Origin: JANQOH01 sp965243325
GTDB lineage: Bacteria; Pseudomonadota; Alphaproteobacteria; UBA7887
Assembly: GCA_965243325.1 (NCBI GenBank)
Contig: CBDEUQ010000003.1
Coordinates: 2,108,001 to 2,172,000 of the forward strand
Length of the DNA: 64,000 nucleotides
Direction: 5' to 3'
Shown: piece after piece, positions 49,136 through 59,207 of the stretch
How positions within the stretch are numbered: position 1 is the first letter of the stretch
Layout: every line of letters starts with the position of its first letter
The notes under the pieces: generated by a model
Told to the model about the DNA's origin: nothing
The model's database searches: none
The model's input: only the letters and a program-made list of their open reading frames with translations
Program-made: the position numbers and the translations under genes

Positions 49136-49866
49136 GCCCGCCAGCGCTCGCCGAGCTGTTCGCGCAGCACCTTGGGCGTCACCTGCGCGACCTGCCCCGG
49201 CGGCAGTCCGCCCAGCTGGAACGGCCCGTAGGCGACGCGGATGAGACGGCTGATCTCGCGGCCGAAACGGGTGAACAGCTTGCGCAGCTCGCGGTTGCGC
49301 CCTTCGCGCAGCGACACCGTGTGCCAGCGGTTGCGGCTGCTACCCTCGTGCACCGTCACGGCGACCGGGCCGTAGGCGGTGCCGTCGATGCGAACGCCGG
49401 CCGCGAGCCGCGCGCACGCGGCGGCATCGAGCGCGCCGTCGGCGCGGACGCGATAGCGGCGGGAGAGGCCGGTGGCCGGCAGTTCGAGGTGGCGGGCGAG
49501 GGCGCCGTCGTTGGTGAGCAGCAGCAGGCCCTCGGAAGCGATGTCGAGGCGTCCCACCGAGATCAGCCGCGGCAGGTCGCGCGGGAGACGATCGAACACG
49601 GTCGGGCGGCCGCGTTCGTCGGCGTGGCTGACGACGAGCCCGCGCGGCTTGTGGTAGCGCCAGAGGCCGGCGCGGTCCGGCGCCGACAGCGCCTTGCCGT
49701 CGACCGCGACGCGGTCGCGCGCCTCGACCCGGACCGCGGGGCTGTCGAGCACGGCGCCGTTGACCGTGACCCGGCCGGCGGCGATCCAGCGCTCGGCCTC
49801 GCGCCGCGAGCACAGGCCGGCGCGGGCGATGCGCCGCGCGACGCGTTCCGCGCCTACGTCCGGCAT
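49132..49866 (-). CDS. rluB: 23S rRNA pseudouridine synthase (RluB-type)
   Basis: This protein has 244 residues from ATG 49866. The S4 RNA-binding domain is about 8-65 (VARRIARAGLCSRREAERWI, then VTVNGAVLDSPAVRV). The RsuA/RluB/E/F catalytic core has LWRYHKPRGLVVSHAD, ISVGRLDIASEGLLLLTNDG with the nucleophile Asp in GRLDIASEGL (about 125), and VSLREGRNRELRKLFTRFG. It isomerises a uridine in 23S rRNA. The start overlaps the end of the amidotransferase gene by 13 bp and its stop overlaps the rsmD start, so three genes are translationally coupled. Confidence 0.9.
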   Translation of the reverse strand: MPDVGAERVARRIARAGLCSRREAERWIAAGRVTVNGAVLDSPAVRVEARDRVAVDGKALSAPDRAGLWRYHKPRGLVVSHADERGRPTVFDRLPRDLPRLISVGRLDIASEGLLLLTNDGALARHLELPATGLSRRYRVRADGALDAAACARLAAGVRIDGTAYGPVAVTVHEGSSRNRWHTVSLREGRNRELRKLFTRFGREISRLIRVAYGPFQLGGLPPGQVAQVTPKVLREQLGERWRA

Positions 49867-50579
49867 GCCGCGACGAAGGCGGCGAACAGCGCTCTGTCGC
49901 CGTTCGAGATCAGGAATTCGGGGTGCCATTGCACGCCGATGCAGAACCGCGCGCCGGCGAGCTCGATCCCCTCGATCACGCCGTCCGGCGCCGTCGCGTT
50001 CACCCGCGCATCCGGCGCCGGCGCCGCGACCGCCTGGTGGTGGGCGCTGTTGACGGCGAGCGTGTCGCAACCGGCGATCGCGCGCAGGCGCGTGCCGGCG
50101 GCGAGCGACACCGTGTGTCCCGCCTCGTCGCGCGGGTTGGGCTGCTCGTGCGCCAGCGCGCCGGCCACCTCGTCGGGGATGTGCTGGAGCAGCGTGCCGC
50201 CGAGCGCCACGTTGAGCAGTTGCGCACCGCCGCAGATGCCGAGCAGCGGCTTGTCCGCCGCCACCGCGGCCCGCGCGAGCGCCAGCTCGAACGCCGTGCG
50301 CCGGTCCTTCGTCGTCACCGTCTCGTGGCGGTCGGCGGCGCCGAACAGGGCAGGGTCGACATCGAACGCACCGCCCGTGACCGCTACGCCGTCGAGGCGC
50401 GCCAGCACGTCCTCGGCACGGTCGGGTTCGTGCGGCAGCGCCACCGCCAGCGCCCCGGCGCCGTGCAGCGCTCCGGCGTAGTTCTGCCGCAGCGCGTACC
50501 ACGGAAATTTCGAATAGCCGCCGGCGGGTTCGCTGTCGAGCGTGACGCCGATGAGCGGCGGCCGGTCGGTCCCTGCCAT
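49854..50579 (-). CDS. Class I glutamine-amidotransferase-like hydrolase (PuuD-like)
   Basis: This protein has 241 residues from ATG 50579. The class I GATase triad is complete: the nucleophile Cys in LLGICGGAQLLNVALGG (about 116), then His and Glu in GVQWHPEFL (about 218-221). The N-terminal segment IGVTLDSEPAGGYSKFPWYA matches gamma-glutamyl-GABA hydrolases (PuuD). It cleaves gamma-glutamyl amides or peptides, possibly in polyamine catabolism. No other puu genes are present. It is divergent from tadA, separated by 17 bp, so the promoters must overlap. Confidence 0.88.
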   Translation of the reverse strand: MAGTDRPPLIGVTLDSEPAGGYSKFPWYALRQNYAGALHGAGALAVALPHEPDRAEDVLARLDGVAVTGGAFDVDPALFGAADRHETVTTKDRRTAFELALARAAVAADKPLLGICGGAQLLNVALGGTLLQHIPDEVAGALAHEQPNPRDEAGHTVSLAAGTRLRAIAGCDTLAVNSAHHQAVAAPAPDARVNATAPDGVIEGIELAGARFCIGVQWHPEFLISNGDRALFAAFVAACRT

Positions 50580-50596
50580 GAGCCTGAGGATAGGCT

Positions 50597-51055
50597 ATGG
50601 TCCCGCCCGTGCACAGCAACCCGATGCAGGCGGCGCTGGCCGAGGCCCGCGCGGCGGCGGCGCGCGGCGAGGTGCCGGTCGGCGCCGTCGTCGTCGTCCG
50701 CGGCGGCGTCGTGCTGGCGGCGGCGGGCAACCGCGTCGAGGAGCTGCGCGACCCGACGGCGCACGCCGAGATGCTCGCCCTGCGCGCGGCCGCGGCGGCG
50801 CGGGGGTCGCCGCGCCTCGCCGACTGCGACCTCTACGCGACTCTCGAACCGTGCCCCATGTGCGCCCAGGCGGCGTCGTTCGCGCGCATCCGCCGCGTCT
50901 ACTACGGCGCCGCCGACCCCAAGGGCGGCGGCATCGACCATGGCCCGCGGCTGTACGCGCAGCCGTCGTGCCACCACCGGCCCCAGGTCTACGGCGGCAT
51001 CGCCGAGACCGCGGCGGCGGCGCTTCTGAGAGGGTTTTTCGCCGATCGGCGCTGA
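50597..51055 (+). CDS. tadA: tRNA adenosine(34) deaminase TadA
   Basis: This is a 152-residue zinc deaminase. His56 and catalytic Glu58 lie in PTAHAEMLALR, and Cys86 and Cys89 in LEPCPMCAQA, giving the complete cytidine/adenosine deaminase site. The start QAALAEARAAAARGEVPVGA and the loop ADPKGGGIDHGPRLY match the TadA group, which converts A34 to inosine in tRNA-Arg(ACG). ATG 50597 is used; an ATG at 50624 could also serve. It converges with the ferritin-like gene. Confidence 0.9.
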   Translation: MVPPVHSNPMQAALAEARAAAARGEVPVGAVVVVRGGVVLAAAGNRVEELRDPTAHAEMLALRAAAAARGSPRLADCDLYATLEPCPMCAQAASFARIRRVYYGAADPKGGGIDHGPRLYAQPSCHHRPQVYGGIAETAAAALLRGFFADRR

Positions 51056-51067
51056 GCCGCGCCGCGC

Positions 51068-51883
51068 TCAGGCCGGCGCGGCGACGCGCTGGCCCGCCTG
51101 CCGGCGCAGCAGTCGCCAGCCGGCGCGGCCGACCTGCCGCGCGAGCCAGCCCCGAGGCTTCAGTCCCGCGGCCTTCAGGATCATGCCGAGGCCGCGGTCG
51201 TAGTGCGATCGGCGGTAGGCGCCGTAAGCGCGCTCGGAGTAGGCGCGCGCGCAACGCCGCCGGTCGTAGGGTTCGGGCAGGGCGTTGCCGCAGTGGTAGG
51301 CGTAGGGAAGCTCGTCGTCGCGGGTTTCGACGACGCGCATCGCGGCGACCCGGACGCGGCGCCAGGGTCCGATGCCCTCGGCTTCCAGGTAGCGCTTCAG
51401 CGTGTCGTAGAACAGTCGGTAGTGGCGGAACTCGTCGGCCGCGATCAGGCCGCAGACGGTCTTCAGAACCGGTTCCTCGGCGGCGTCGCCGATGGCGCTG
51501 TAGAACGACGACGTCGCCGCCTCGACCACGCAGCGGGCGATCATTTCGCCGCTCAGCGAGCCGCGGACGGACCGGTCGATGTCGAGCGGCAGTCGGTAGC
51601 CCGCCGTGAACCGCGCGAAACAGGCGTCGAAGTCGAACGACGGGTCGGCCATCGCAGCCCAGCGCGCCAGCGCCTGTCCGTGGCGCACCTCCTCCCGCGC
51701 CCAGGCGGTCGCGTCGGCGCAAAAGGCGGAGTCGCCGGCGAAAACGCGGTGAAGGTAGTTTTCGTAGTCGTATCCGTTGTGCTCGACGAGGGCGGCGGCC
51801 TTCATCGCCCGCACGAGGTCCGCATCGACCCTGGCCGCGTCGAACCGGTGCCACGGAATGTCGTCGAGCGTCCAGCCTTTCAT
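51068..51883 (-). CDS. Ferritin-like diiron-domain protein
   Basis: This protein has 271 residues from ATG 51883. It is a four-helix-bundle pattern with two E(x)nExxH-type metal sites: TAWAREEVRHGQALARW (about 62) and GLIAADEFRHYRLFYDTLKR (about 150), with additional carboxylates in CVVEAATSSFYSAIGD. The layout is like acyl-ACP desaturase or tRNA-hydroxylase/rubrerythrin-type diiron proteins. A basic C-terminal extension (RGWLARQVGRAGWRLLRRQA) is unusual and may bind lipid or RNA. The IS256 element inserted 102 bp upstream of its start, so its own promoter may have been displaced. Confidence 0.75.
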   Translation of the reverse strand: MKGWTLDDIPWHRFDAARVDADLVRAMKAAALVEHNGYDYENYLHRVFAGDSAFCADATAWAREEVRHGQALARWAAMADPSFDFDACFARFTAGYRLPLDIDRSVRGSLSGEMIARCVVEAATSSFYSAIGDAAEEPVLKTVCGLIAADEFRHYRLFYDTLKRYLEAEGIGPWRRVRVAAMRVVETRDDELPYAYHCGNALPEPYDRRRCARAYSERAYGAYRRSHYDRGLGMILKAAGLKPRGWLARQVGRAGWRLLRRQAGQRVAAPA

Positions 51884-51984
51884 AGCCAAGCCAACCGAAT
51901 GTCGCCGTCCTGGACCCGTCACCGAAAACGATAGTCCAACGCCGGCCACGCGGCAACAGAACGCGGGCGGCGCGCGGTCGCGAA

Positions 51985-53264
51985 GGTGACGTAAGAATTT
52001 ATGTGTCAGGTGGGAAGGGGGTACTCCCTGTGGTGACGACAACCACAAACAGGAGCACCCCGCATGTCCCAGCAAGCTGCGACGATCATGAGCCTACCCC
52101 AGGCCTTTGAGGTGGTGAAGGAGATGCAGGCAGGCGGACTGGACTGGGGCGAGGGCTACCGCCCGCTCGGCCGCCAGGCGCTGGCCGAGATCATCGAGGG
52201 CCGGATGGCCGAGGCGGTGGATCGCTGGCTCGACAACCTCGACGCCGGCGCGATGCGCGACCGGCGCAACGGGACCTACCGCCGCTGCCTGCTGAGCGAG
52301 CTCGGCGACATCGAGCTCAACGTGCCGCGCACCCGGCACTTCTGCCCGACCGGGGTTGTGAAGAGCTACGCAAGGCGCGCGCCGGAGATCGACCGTGCCA
52401 TCCTGGCCGGCTTCGTGCTGGGGCTTTCGACGCGCAAGGTGGGCGAGGTCCTGCTGGCCCTGCTCGGGCGCCCGGTCTCGGCCGCGACGGTGAGCCGGGT
52501 CTCCAAGACGCTCGACATGGCGGTCGAGGCCTTCCACCGCAGGCCGCTGAAGAACGCCTACAAGGCGCTGATGCTCGACGGCGTGGTGCTGGCCCGCAAG
52601 ACCGGCGCCGGCGCGCTCAGGAGGCCGGTCCTGGTGGCGCTCGGCATCCGCCCCGACGGCAAGAAGGAGATCATCGACTTCCATCTCGCCGTCAGCGAAG
52701 GCGCCCGCGAGTGGGAAGTGTTCCTCAACCGGCTGTACCACCGCGGGCTCACCGGCGAAGGCCTTGAGATGATCTGCGTCGATGGCGGCAAGGGCCTGCT
52801 GGCTGCCTTGCCGTTCGTCTATCCCGGCATCCCGGTTCAGAGGTGCTGGGCGCACAAGATGCGCAACATCCTCAACAAGGTCCGCAAGGCCGACCAGGAG
52901 GCCGTCAAGGCCGATGTCCACGCCGTCATGAATGCAAAGAGCCGCCGCAAGGCCCAGAGCGCCGCCCGACGCTTCGCCGACCGCTGGCAAAGCACCTACC
53001 CCAAGGCCGTCGCCTGCCTGCGCAGCGATCTCGACGAGCTGCTCACCTGCTTCCGCTACCGGACCCTCGATGAGCGAAAGCGGGTCAGGACCACCAACGC
53101 CATCGAACGAAGGTTCCGGGAGGTCCGCAGACGAACCCGGCCCATGGGAACCTTCCAGGACCGGACCTCAATGGACCGCGTCCTCTACGCGGTATTCATC
53201 CACGAAAACAAGTCTCAGGGAATCAGCACCCCCGTCTCCCTGACACATAACTCTTGACGTTACC
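51985..53264 (+). mobile_element. Complete IS256-family insertion sequence
   Basis: The element is 1280 bp. Left end 51985-52010 and right end 53239-53264 are imperfect inverted repeats of 26 bp (21 identical, with ATGTGTCAGG shared at the inner edge). The element is flanked by the exact 8-bp direct repeat GTCGCGAA at 51977-51984 and 53265-53272. One transposase fills it. Intact ends, intact transposase and exact duplication indicate a recent insertion. Confidence 0.92.
52064..53257 (+). CDS. IS256-family transposase
   Basis: This 397-residue Mutator-type transposase begins MSQQAATIMSLPQAFEVVKE after AGGAG. The DDE residues are Asp172 (ALMLDGVVL), Asp240 (MICVDGGKGLL) and Glu348 (NAIERRFREVRRRTRPMG), all present. 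The N-terminal DNA-binding part has GTYRRCLLSELGDIELNVPR. It cuts and rejoins the element's ends, giving 8-9-bp duplications. The stop codon lies inside the right inverted repeat. The gene should be active. Confidence 0.97.
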   Translation: MSQQAATIMSLPQAFEVVKEMQAGGLDWGEGYRPLGRQALAEIIEGRMAEAVDRWLDNLDAGAMRDRRNGTYRRCLLSELGDIELNVPRTRHFCPTGVVKSYARRAPEIDRAILAGFVLGLSTRKVGEVLLALLGRPVSAATVSRVSKTLDMAVEAFHRRPLKNAYKALMLDGVVLARKTGAGALRRPVLVALGIRPDGKKEIIDFHLAVSEGAREWEVFLNRLYHRGLTGEGLEMICVDGGKGLLAALPFVYPGIPVQRCWAHKMRNILNKVRKADQEAVKADVHAVMNAKSRRKAQSAARRFADRWQSTYPKAVACLRSDLDELLTCFRYRTLDERKRVRTTNAIERRFREVRRRTRPMGTFQDRTSMDRVLYAVFIHENKSQGISTPVSLTHNS

Positions 53265-53403
53265 GTCGCGAAAGACGGTTTGACCGGCATAGCAACCTAT
53301 GGTCTCCTTCATGCGTGCGGGGTCGTGTACGGCCGCCGTCGTGCGACGCGGGACGGGGCCGTCCGCCGCATTCTCCTTCCCGCGTCGCGGTACGGAGGAC
53401 GCC

Positions 53404-54783
53404 ATGGACCGCCTGAACGTCATCATCGATTCGGTCAATGCCTTCGCATGGGGCCCACCCATGCTGGGAATGCTGGGCGTGACCGGCGTTCTTCTGACCC
53501 TCGGCCTCGTATTCATGCCGTGGCGCCGGGTGGGCTACGGCTTCCGGCTGCTCTTCGACAAGGGCGAGCCCGGCGGCGAGGGCGAGGTCAAGCCCTTCAA
53601 CGCGCTGATGACGGCGCTGTCGGCGACGGTCGGCACGGGGAACATCGCCGGCGTGGCCACGGCCATCGCCCTGGGCGGTCCGGGGGCGATCTTCTACATG
53701 TGGCTGATCGCGCTGTTCGGCATGGCCACGAAGTATGCCGAGGCCGTGTGCGCCGTCACCCATCGCGAGGTCGACAAGACCGGCAGGTACGTCGGCGGAC
53801 CCATGTACTACCTGCGCAACGGCGTCGGCGACTTCGCGCCGGAACTGGGCAAGTGGCTGGGAATCGCCTTCGCCGTCTTCGGCGCCGTGGCGGCGTTCGG
53901 CATCGGCAACGCGGTGCAGGTCAACTCCATGGCGGCAGCGCTGGGCAACAGCTTCGGGGTCCCGACGTGGCTGACCGGCGTCGTGGTCGCCGTGCTCGTC
54001 GGCGTCGTGGTCATCGGCGGTATCCGGCGGATCGGCGAGGTGGCGGGCAAGCTCGTGCCGGCCATGATCGTGCTCTATTTCGGTGCGGCGCTGCTGATCA
54101 TCCTCATCAACATCGCCGACGTGCCCGCGGCCTTCGGCCTCATCTTCACCCACGCCTTCACGCCGGCGGCGGCGACCGGCGGCTTCGCCGGCGCGGCCGT
54201 GGCCGCCGCCGTCCGCTTCGGCGTGGCGCGGGGCGTGTTCTCCAACGAGTCCGGTCTCGGCTCCGCTGCCATCGCGCACGCCGCCGCCCGCACCGACAGC
54301 CCGGTGCGGCAGGGCGTCATCGCCATGCTGGGGACGTTCATCGACACCCTCATCGTCTGCACGATGACGGCGCTGGTGATCCTCACCTCGGGCGCGTGGA
54401 CGATGGCGGGCGCCGACGGTGCCGGGCTGACCGGCGCCGTGCTCACGTCGACGGGCTTCGACAGCTCGCTCGCCGGCGGCCGCTACATCGTCACGGTGGC
54501 GCTTGCGGTGTTCGCCTTCACCACCATCCTCGGCTGGTCGTACTACGGCGAACGCTGCTGGCAGTATCTGCTCGGCGAGAACAGCCTCGTGGTCTACCGC
54601 GCCCTGTGGGTGCTGGCGGCGCTTGCCTTCGCCAACGTCAAGGTGGACCTCGTGTGGAACCTGGCCGACACGCTGAACGGACTGATGGCGGTGCCCAACC
54701 TCATCGGGCTGCTGCTGCTGGCGCCGATGGTGTTCCGCGTGACGCGCGAGTACTTCGACAAGGTGGGGCGGCCGCTGGGGTGA
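53404..54783 (+). CDS. Alanine/glycine:cation symporter (AGCS family)
   Basis: This protein has 459 residues from ATG 53404, with GGAGG 6 bp upstream. It has about eleven membrane segments. Family signatures are TALSATVGTGNIAGVATAIA (about 66-85, the conserved T-x-GTGNIAGVA motif), GGPMYYLRNG, RGVFSNESGLGSAAIAHAAA and WSYYGERCWQYLLG. It imports alanine or glycine with sodium or protons. The IS256 element ends 140 bp upstream, so the ancestral upstream region is altered and expression may depend on the insertion. Confidence 0.92.
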   Translation: MDRLNVIIDSVNAFAWGPPMLGMLGVTGVLLTLGLVFMPWRRVGYGFRLLFDKGEPGGEGEVKPFNALMTALSATVGTGNIAGVATAIALGGPGAIFYMWLIALFGMATKYAEAVCAVTHREVDKTGRYVGGPMYYLRNGVGDFAPELGKWLGIAFAVFGAVAAFGIGNAVQVNSMAAALGNSFGVPTWLTGVVVAVLVGVVVIGGIRRIGEVAGKLVPAMIVLYFGAALLIILINIADVPAAFGLIFTHAFTPAAATGGFAGAAVAAAVRFGVARGVFSNESGLGSAAIAHAAARTDSPVRQGVIAMLGTFIDTLIVCTMTALVILTSGAWTMAGADGAGLTGAVLTSTGFDSSLAGGRYIVTVALAVFAFTTILGWSYYGERCWQYLLGENSLVVYRALWVLAALAFANVKVDLVWNLADTLNGLMAVPNLIGLLLLAPMVFRVTREYFDKVGRPLG

Positions 54784-54860
54784 CGCGGCGAGCGCGCAAC
54801 CCGGCGCAGACCGCGCGGCGGGGTTCCAAACGCTTCTAGCGGCGCATCGCCCGGGGGGCG

Positions 54861-54880
54861 GGCGCCGGCGCGTCGGCGCC
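54861..54880 (-). terminator. Possible terminator hairpin after atpC
   Basis: GGCGCCG (54861-54867) pairs with CGGCGCC (54874-54880) around a 6-base loop, 3 bp past the atpC stop on the minus strand. No U tract follows. It is the only strong hairpin between atpC and the convergent symporter gene. Confidence 0.35.
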
Positions 54881-54883
54881 CTC

Positions 54884-55312
54884 TCAGCCCGCGCCGTGGT
54901 AGTCGATCGCCTCGACCAGCGCCGCGGCGACGGCACGGGCGGTCTCCGCGGCGGCGCGTTCGGCGTCGTCGCGCGCCTCCCCCAGCGCCCGCTCGGCGTC
55001 GGCGAGCCGCGCTTGCGCATCCGCCCGCGCGACGTCGGCGAGGGGGAACGCCTCCTCGGCCAGCACGGTGCAGCGGTCGGGAGTCACCTCGGCGAAGCCG
55101 CCGGCGACGAACAGGCGCTCGCTCGCCTCCTCGCCCTCGTAGACCTCGACCGTGCCCGGGCGCACCGACGACATGAACGGCGCGTGGCCGGGAAGGGCGC
55201 CGAAGTCGCCTTCCTCCCCCGGCACCACCACCATGTCGACGTCGCGCGAGACGAGCAGCCGCTCGGGCGAGACGAGCTCGAAGGCGATGCGGCCGGACGC
55301 GGCGTCGGCCAT
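54884..55312 (-). CDS. atpC: ATP synthase F1 epsilon subunit
   Basis: This protein has 142 residues from ATG 55312, five bases after the beta stop. The N-terminal beta-sandwich is IAFELVSPERLLVSRDVDMV, VPGEEGDFGALPGHAPFMSS and VRPGTVEVYEG, followed by LFVAGGFAEVTPDRCTVLAE. The C-terminal helices (about 95-140) are Ala-rich. It couples rotation and inhibits ATP hydrolysis in the F1 sector. It is the last gene of atpHAGDC. Confidence 0.96.
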   Translation of the reverse strand: MADAASGRIAFELVSPERLLVSRDVDMVVVPGEEGDFGALPGHAPFMSSVRPGTVEVYEGEEASERLFVAGGFAEVTPDRCTVLAEEAFPLADVARADAQARLADAERALGEARDDAERAAAETARAVAAALVEAIDYHGAG

Positions 55313-55317
55313 GGCGC

Positions 55318-56739
<1,422 letters not shown>

Positions 56740-56765
56740 GGCGTGCTCCTGGTTCGGTCCGGCGT

Positions 56766-57659
56766 CTACAGCGCCTCGGCGCCGGAGACGATCTCGATCA
56801 GCTCCTTGGTGATCGCCGCCTGCCGCGACCGGTTGTACGTCAGCGTCAGCTTGTCGATCATCTCGCCGGCGTTCCGCGTTGCGTTGTCCATGGCCATCAT
56901 CCGCGCGCCCTGTTCGCTGGCGGCGTTCTCGAGCAGGGCGCGGAAGATCTGCACCGCCATGTTGCGCGGCAGCAGGTCGACGAGGATGGACTCCTCGTCC
57001 GGCTCGAACTCGTACACCGCGCCGCTCTCGTCGGCGCCGGAGTCGCCCTCGCCCTCGTCGCCGCCGCGCGCCAGCGGGACGAGCTGCAGCGGCGTGACGA
57101 CCTGCGACACGGCGGACCGGAAGCGGTTGTAGTAGATCGTGCACACGTCGAACTCGCCGGCCGCGAACCGCCGCGCTACGTTGTCGGCGACCGCGGCGGC
57201 GTCGGCGAACGCGACGCCGCGCGCGCCCACGCCCTCGAGTGCCTCGACGATCCGCTCGCCGTGGTCGCGGCGAAGCTGGTCCCGGCCCTTGCGGCCGACG
57301 ATCAGCAGCCGGACCGTGCGCCCCTCATCCTCGAGCGCGGCGATGCGCGCCCGCACCGCGCGGACGATGGTGCTGTTGAAGCCGCCGCACAGCCCGCGGT
57401 CCGAGGTGGCGACGACGATGAGGTGGGTGTCGCTGCCGCCGGTCCCGCGCAGCAGGGCCGGGGCGCTGTCGTCGCCGGCGACCGACGCGGCGAGCGAGTC
57501 GACCATGCGCGCCATGCGGTCCGCGTACGGCCGCGCCGCCTCCGCCGCCTCCTGCGCCCGGCGCAGCTTCGACGCGGCGACCATCTTCATCGCGCTGGTG
57601 ATCTTCTGCGTCGCCTTGACGCTGGCGATGCGGTTGCGGAGCTCCTTGAGAGTGGCCAT
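56766..57659 (-). CDS. atpG: ATP synthase F1 gamma subunit
   Basis: This protein has 297 residues from ATG 57659. The central stalk: N-terminal helix LKELRNRIASVKATQKITSA (1-22) with MKMVAASKLRRAQEAAEAAR, the globular part VVATSDRGLCGGFNSTIVRA (about 78-97), and the C-terminal helix ASEQGARMMAMDNATRNAGE then LTLTYNRSRQAAITKELIEI. An acidic insert DEGEGDSGADESGAVYEFEP near 205-225 lies where alphaproteobacterial gamma subunits have extra residues. It transmits rotation from Fo to beta. Confidence 0.97.
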   Translation of the reverse strand: MATLKELRNRIASVKATQKITSAMKMVAASKLRRAQEAAEAARPYADRMARMVDSLAASVAGDDSAPALLRGTGGSDTHLIVVATSDRGLCGGFNSTIVRAVRARIAALEDEGRTVRLLIVGRKGRDQLRRDHGERIVEALEGVGARGVAFADAAAVADNVARRFAAGEFDVCTIYYNRFRSAVSQVVTPLQLVPLARGGDEGEGDSGADESGAVYEFEPDEESILVDLLPRNMAVQIFRALLENAASEQGARMMAMDNATRNAGEMIDKLTLTYNRSRQAAITKELIEIVSGAEAL

Positions 57660-57674
57660 CGGGCGCCCGCCGGC

Positions 57675-59207
57675 TCAGGCGAAGGTCCTGGAGAACGACT
57701 CCATCAGCGCCTTGAGCTTCTCTTCCGTCTCGTCGTCGATTTCCCCGCGGTCGCGGATCGTCGCCAGCAGGTCCGCATGTTCTGCCCGCACATGGCCGAG
57801 CACGCCGTTCTCGAACCGCGTGACGTCGCCGACCGCGATGTCGTCGAGATAGCCGCGGACGCCGGCGTAGATCGCCACCACCTGCTCCTCGACCGGAAGC
57901 GGCGCGTACTGGTCCTGCTTCAGCAGCTCGGTCAGGCGCGCGCCGCGGTTGAGCAGCCGCTGCGTCGCCGCGTCGAGGTCGGAGCCGAACTGCGCGAACG
58001 CCGCCATCTCGCGGTATTGCGCAAGCTCCAGCTTGATGCGGCCGGCGACCTGCTTCATCGCCTTCACCTGCGCCGCCGACCCCACCCGGCTGACCGAGAT
58101 GCCGACGTTGATGGCCGGGCGAATGCCCTGGTAGAACAGCTCGGTCTCGAGGAAGATCTGGCCGTCCGTGATCGAGATGACGTTGGTCGGGATGTACGCC
58201 GACACGTCGCCCGCCTGGGTCTCGATCACCGGCAGCGCGGTGAGCGAGCCGGCGCCGTGTTCCTCGTTCAGCTTGGCCGCGCGCTCGAGCAGGCGCGAGT
58301 GCAGATAGAACACGTCGCCGGGGTAGGCTTCACGGCCCGGCGGGCGGCGCAGCAGCAGCGACATCTGGCGGTACGCCACCGCCTGCTTCGACAGGTCGTC
58401 GTAGACGATGAGCGCGTGCATGCCGTTGTCGCGGAAGTATTCGCCCATCGTGCAGCCGGCGTATGGCGCGAGGAACTGGAGCGGCGCCGGCTCCGAGGCG
58501 GTGGCGGCGACGACGATCGAATAGTCGAGCGCGCCGTTGTCCTCCAGGGTCTTGACGATCTGCGCCACGGTCGAGCGTTTCTGGCCGATGGCGACGTAGA
58601 TGCAGTAGAGCTTCCGCGATTCGTCGCCGCTCTCGTTCACCGCCTTCTGGTTCACGATCGTGTCGACGGCCACCGCGGTCTTCCCAGTCTGCCGGTCGCC
58701 GATGATCAGCTCGCGCTGCCCGCGGCCGACCGGAACCAGGGAATCGATGGCCTTGAGGCCGGTCTGCATCGGTTCGTGCACGGAGCGCCGCGGGACGATT
58801 CCCGGCGCCTTCACGTCCACCCGGCGGCGTTCGCCGCCTTCGATCGGCCCGCGGCCGTCGATCGGGTTTCCCAGCCCGTCGACGACGCGGCCGAGCAGGC
58901 CCTTGCCCACGGGCACGTCGACGATGGCCCCGGTCCGCTTCACAGTGTCGCCTTCGCGGATCGTGCGGTCGTCGCCGAAGATCACCACGCCCACGTTGTC
59001 GACCTCGAGATTGAGCGCCATCCCGCGTATGCCGCCCGGGAACTCGACCATCTCGCCGGCCTGGACGTTGTCGAGGCCCCAGACGCGGGCGATGCCGTCG
59101 CCCACCGACAGCACCTGTCCGACCTCGGCGACTTCCGCCTCGGTGTCGAAATCGGCGATCTGCCGCTTGAGGATGTCGGAGATTTCCGCGGCGCGGATAT
59201 CCATCAT
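57675..59207 (-). CDS. atpA: ATP synthase F1 alpha subunit
   Basis: This protein has 510 residues from ATG 59207 (ATG 59204 also possible). It starts IRAAEISDILKRQIADFDTE then QVLSVGDGIARVWGLDNVQ. The nucleotide fold has IIGDRQTGKTAVAVDTIVNQ (about 169-188) and the arginine finger region VGISVSRVGSAAQVKAMKQV. The DDE-like Walker B is HALIVYDDLSKQAVAYRQMS. This non-catalytic nucleotide subunit alternates with beta. The start overlaps the delta stop (ATGA-type overlap). Confidence 0.98.
   Translation of the reverse strand: MMDIRAAEISDILKRQIADFDTEAEVAEVGQVLSVGDGIARVWGLDNVQAGEMVEFPGGIRGMALNLEVDNVGVVIFGDDRTIREGDTVKRTGAIVDVPVGKGLLGRVVDGLGNPIDGRGPIEGGERRRVDVKAPGIVPRRSVHEPMQTGLKAIDSLVPVGRGQRELIIGDRQTGKTAVAVDTIVNQKAVNESGDESRKLYCIYVAIGQKRSTVAQIVKTLEDNGALDYSIVVAATASEPAPLQFLAPYAGCTMGEYFRDNGMHALIVYDDLSKQAVAYRQMSLLLRRPPGREAYPGDVFYLHSRLLERAAKLNEEHGAGSLTALPVIETQAGDVSAYIPTNVISITDGQIFLETELFYQGIRPAINVGISVSRVGSAAQVKAMKQVAGRIKLELAQYREMAAFAQFGSDLDAATQRLLNRGARLTELLKQDQYAPLPVEEQVVAIYAGVRGYLDDIAVGDVTRFENGVLGHVRAEHADLLATIRDRGEIDDETEEKLKALMESFSRTFA

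Noticed and set aside
54784..54883. Riboswitch-like structure between the symporter and atpC.
   Set aside because: Only one short GC hairpin without a U tract or conserved core was found. Listed as a possible terminator.
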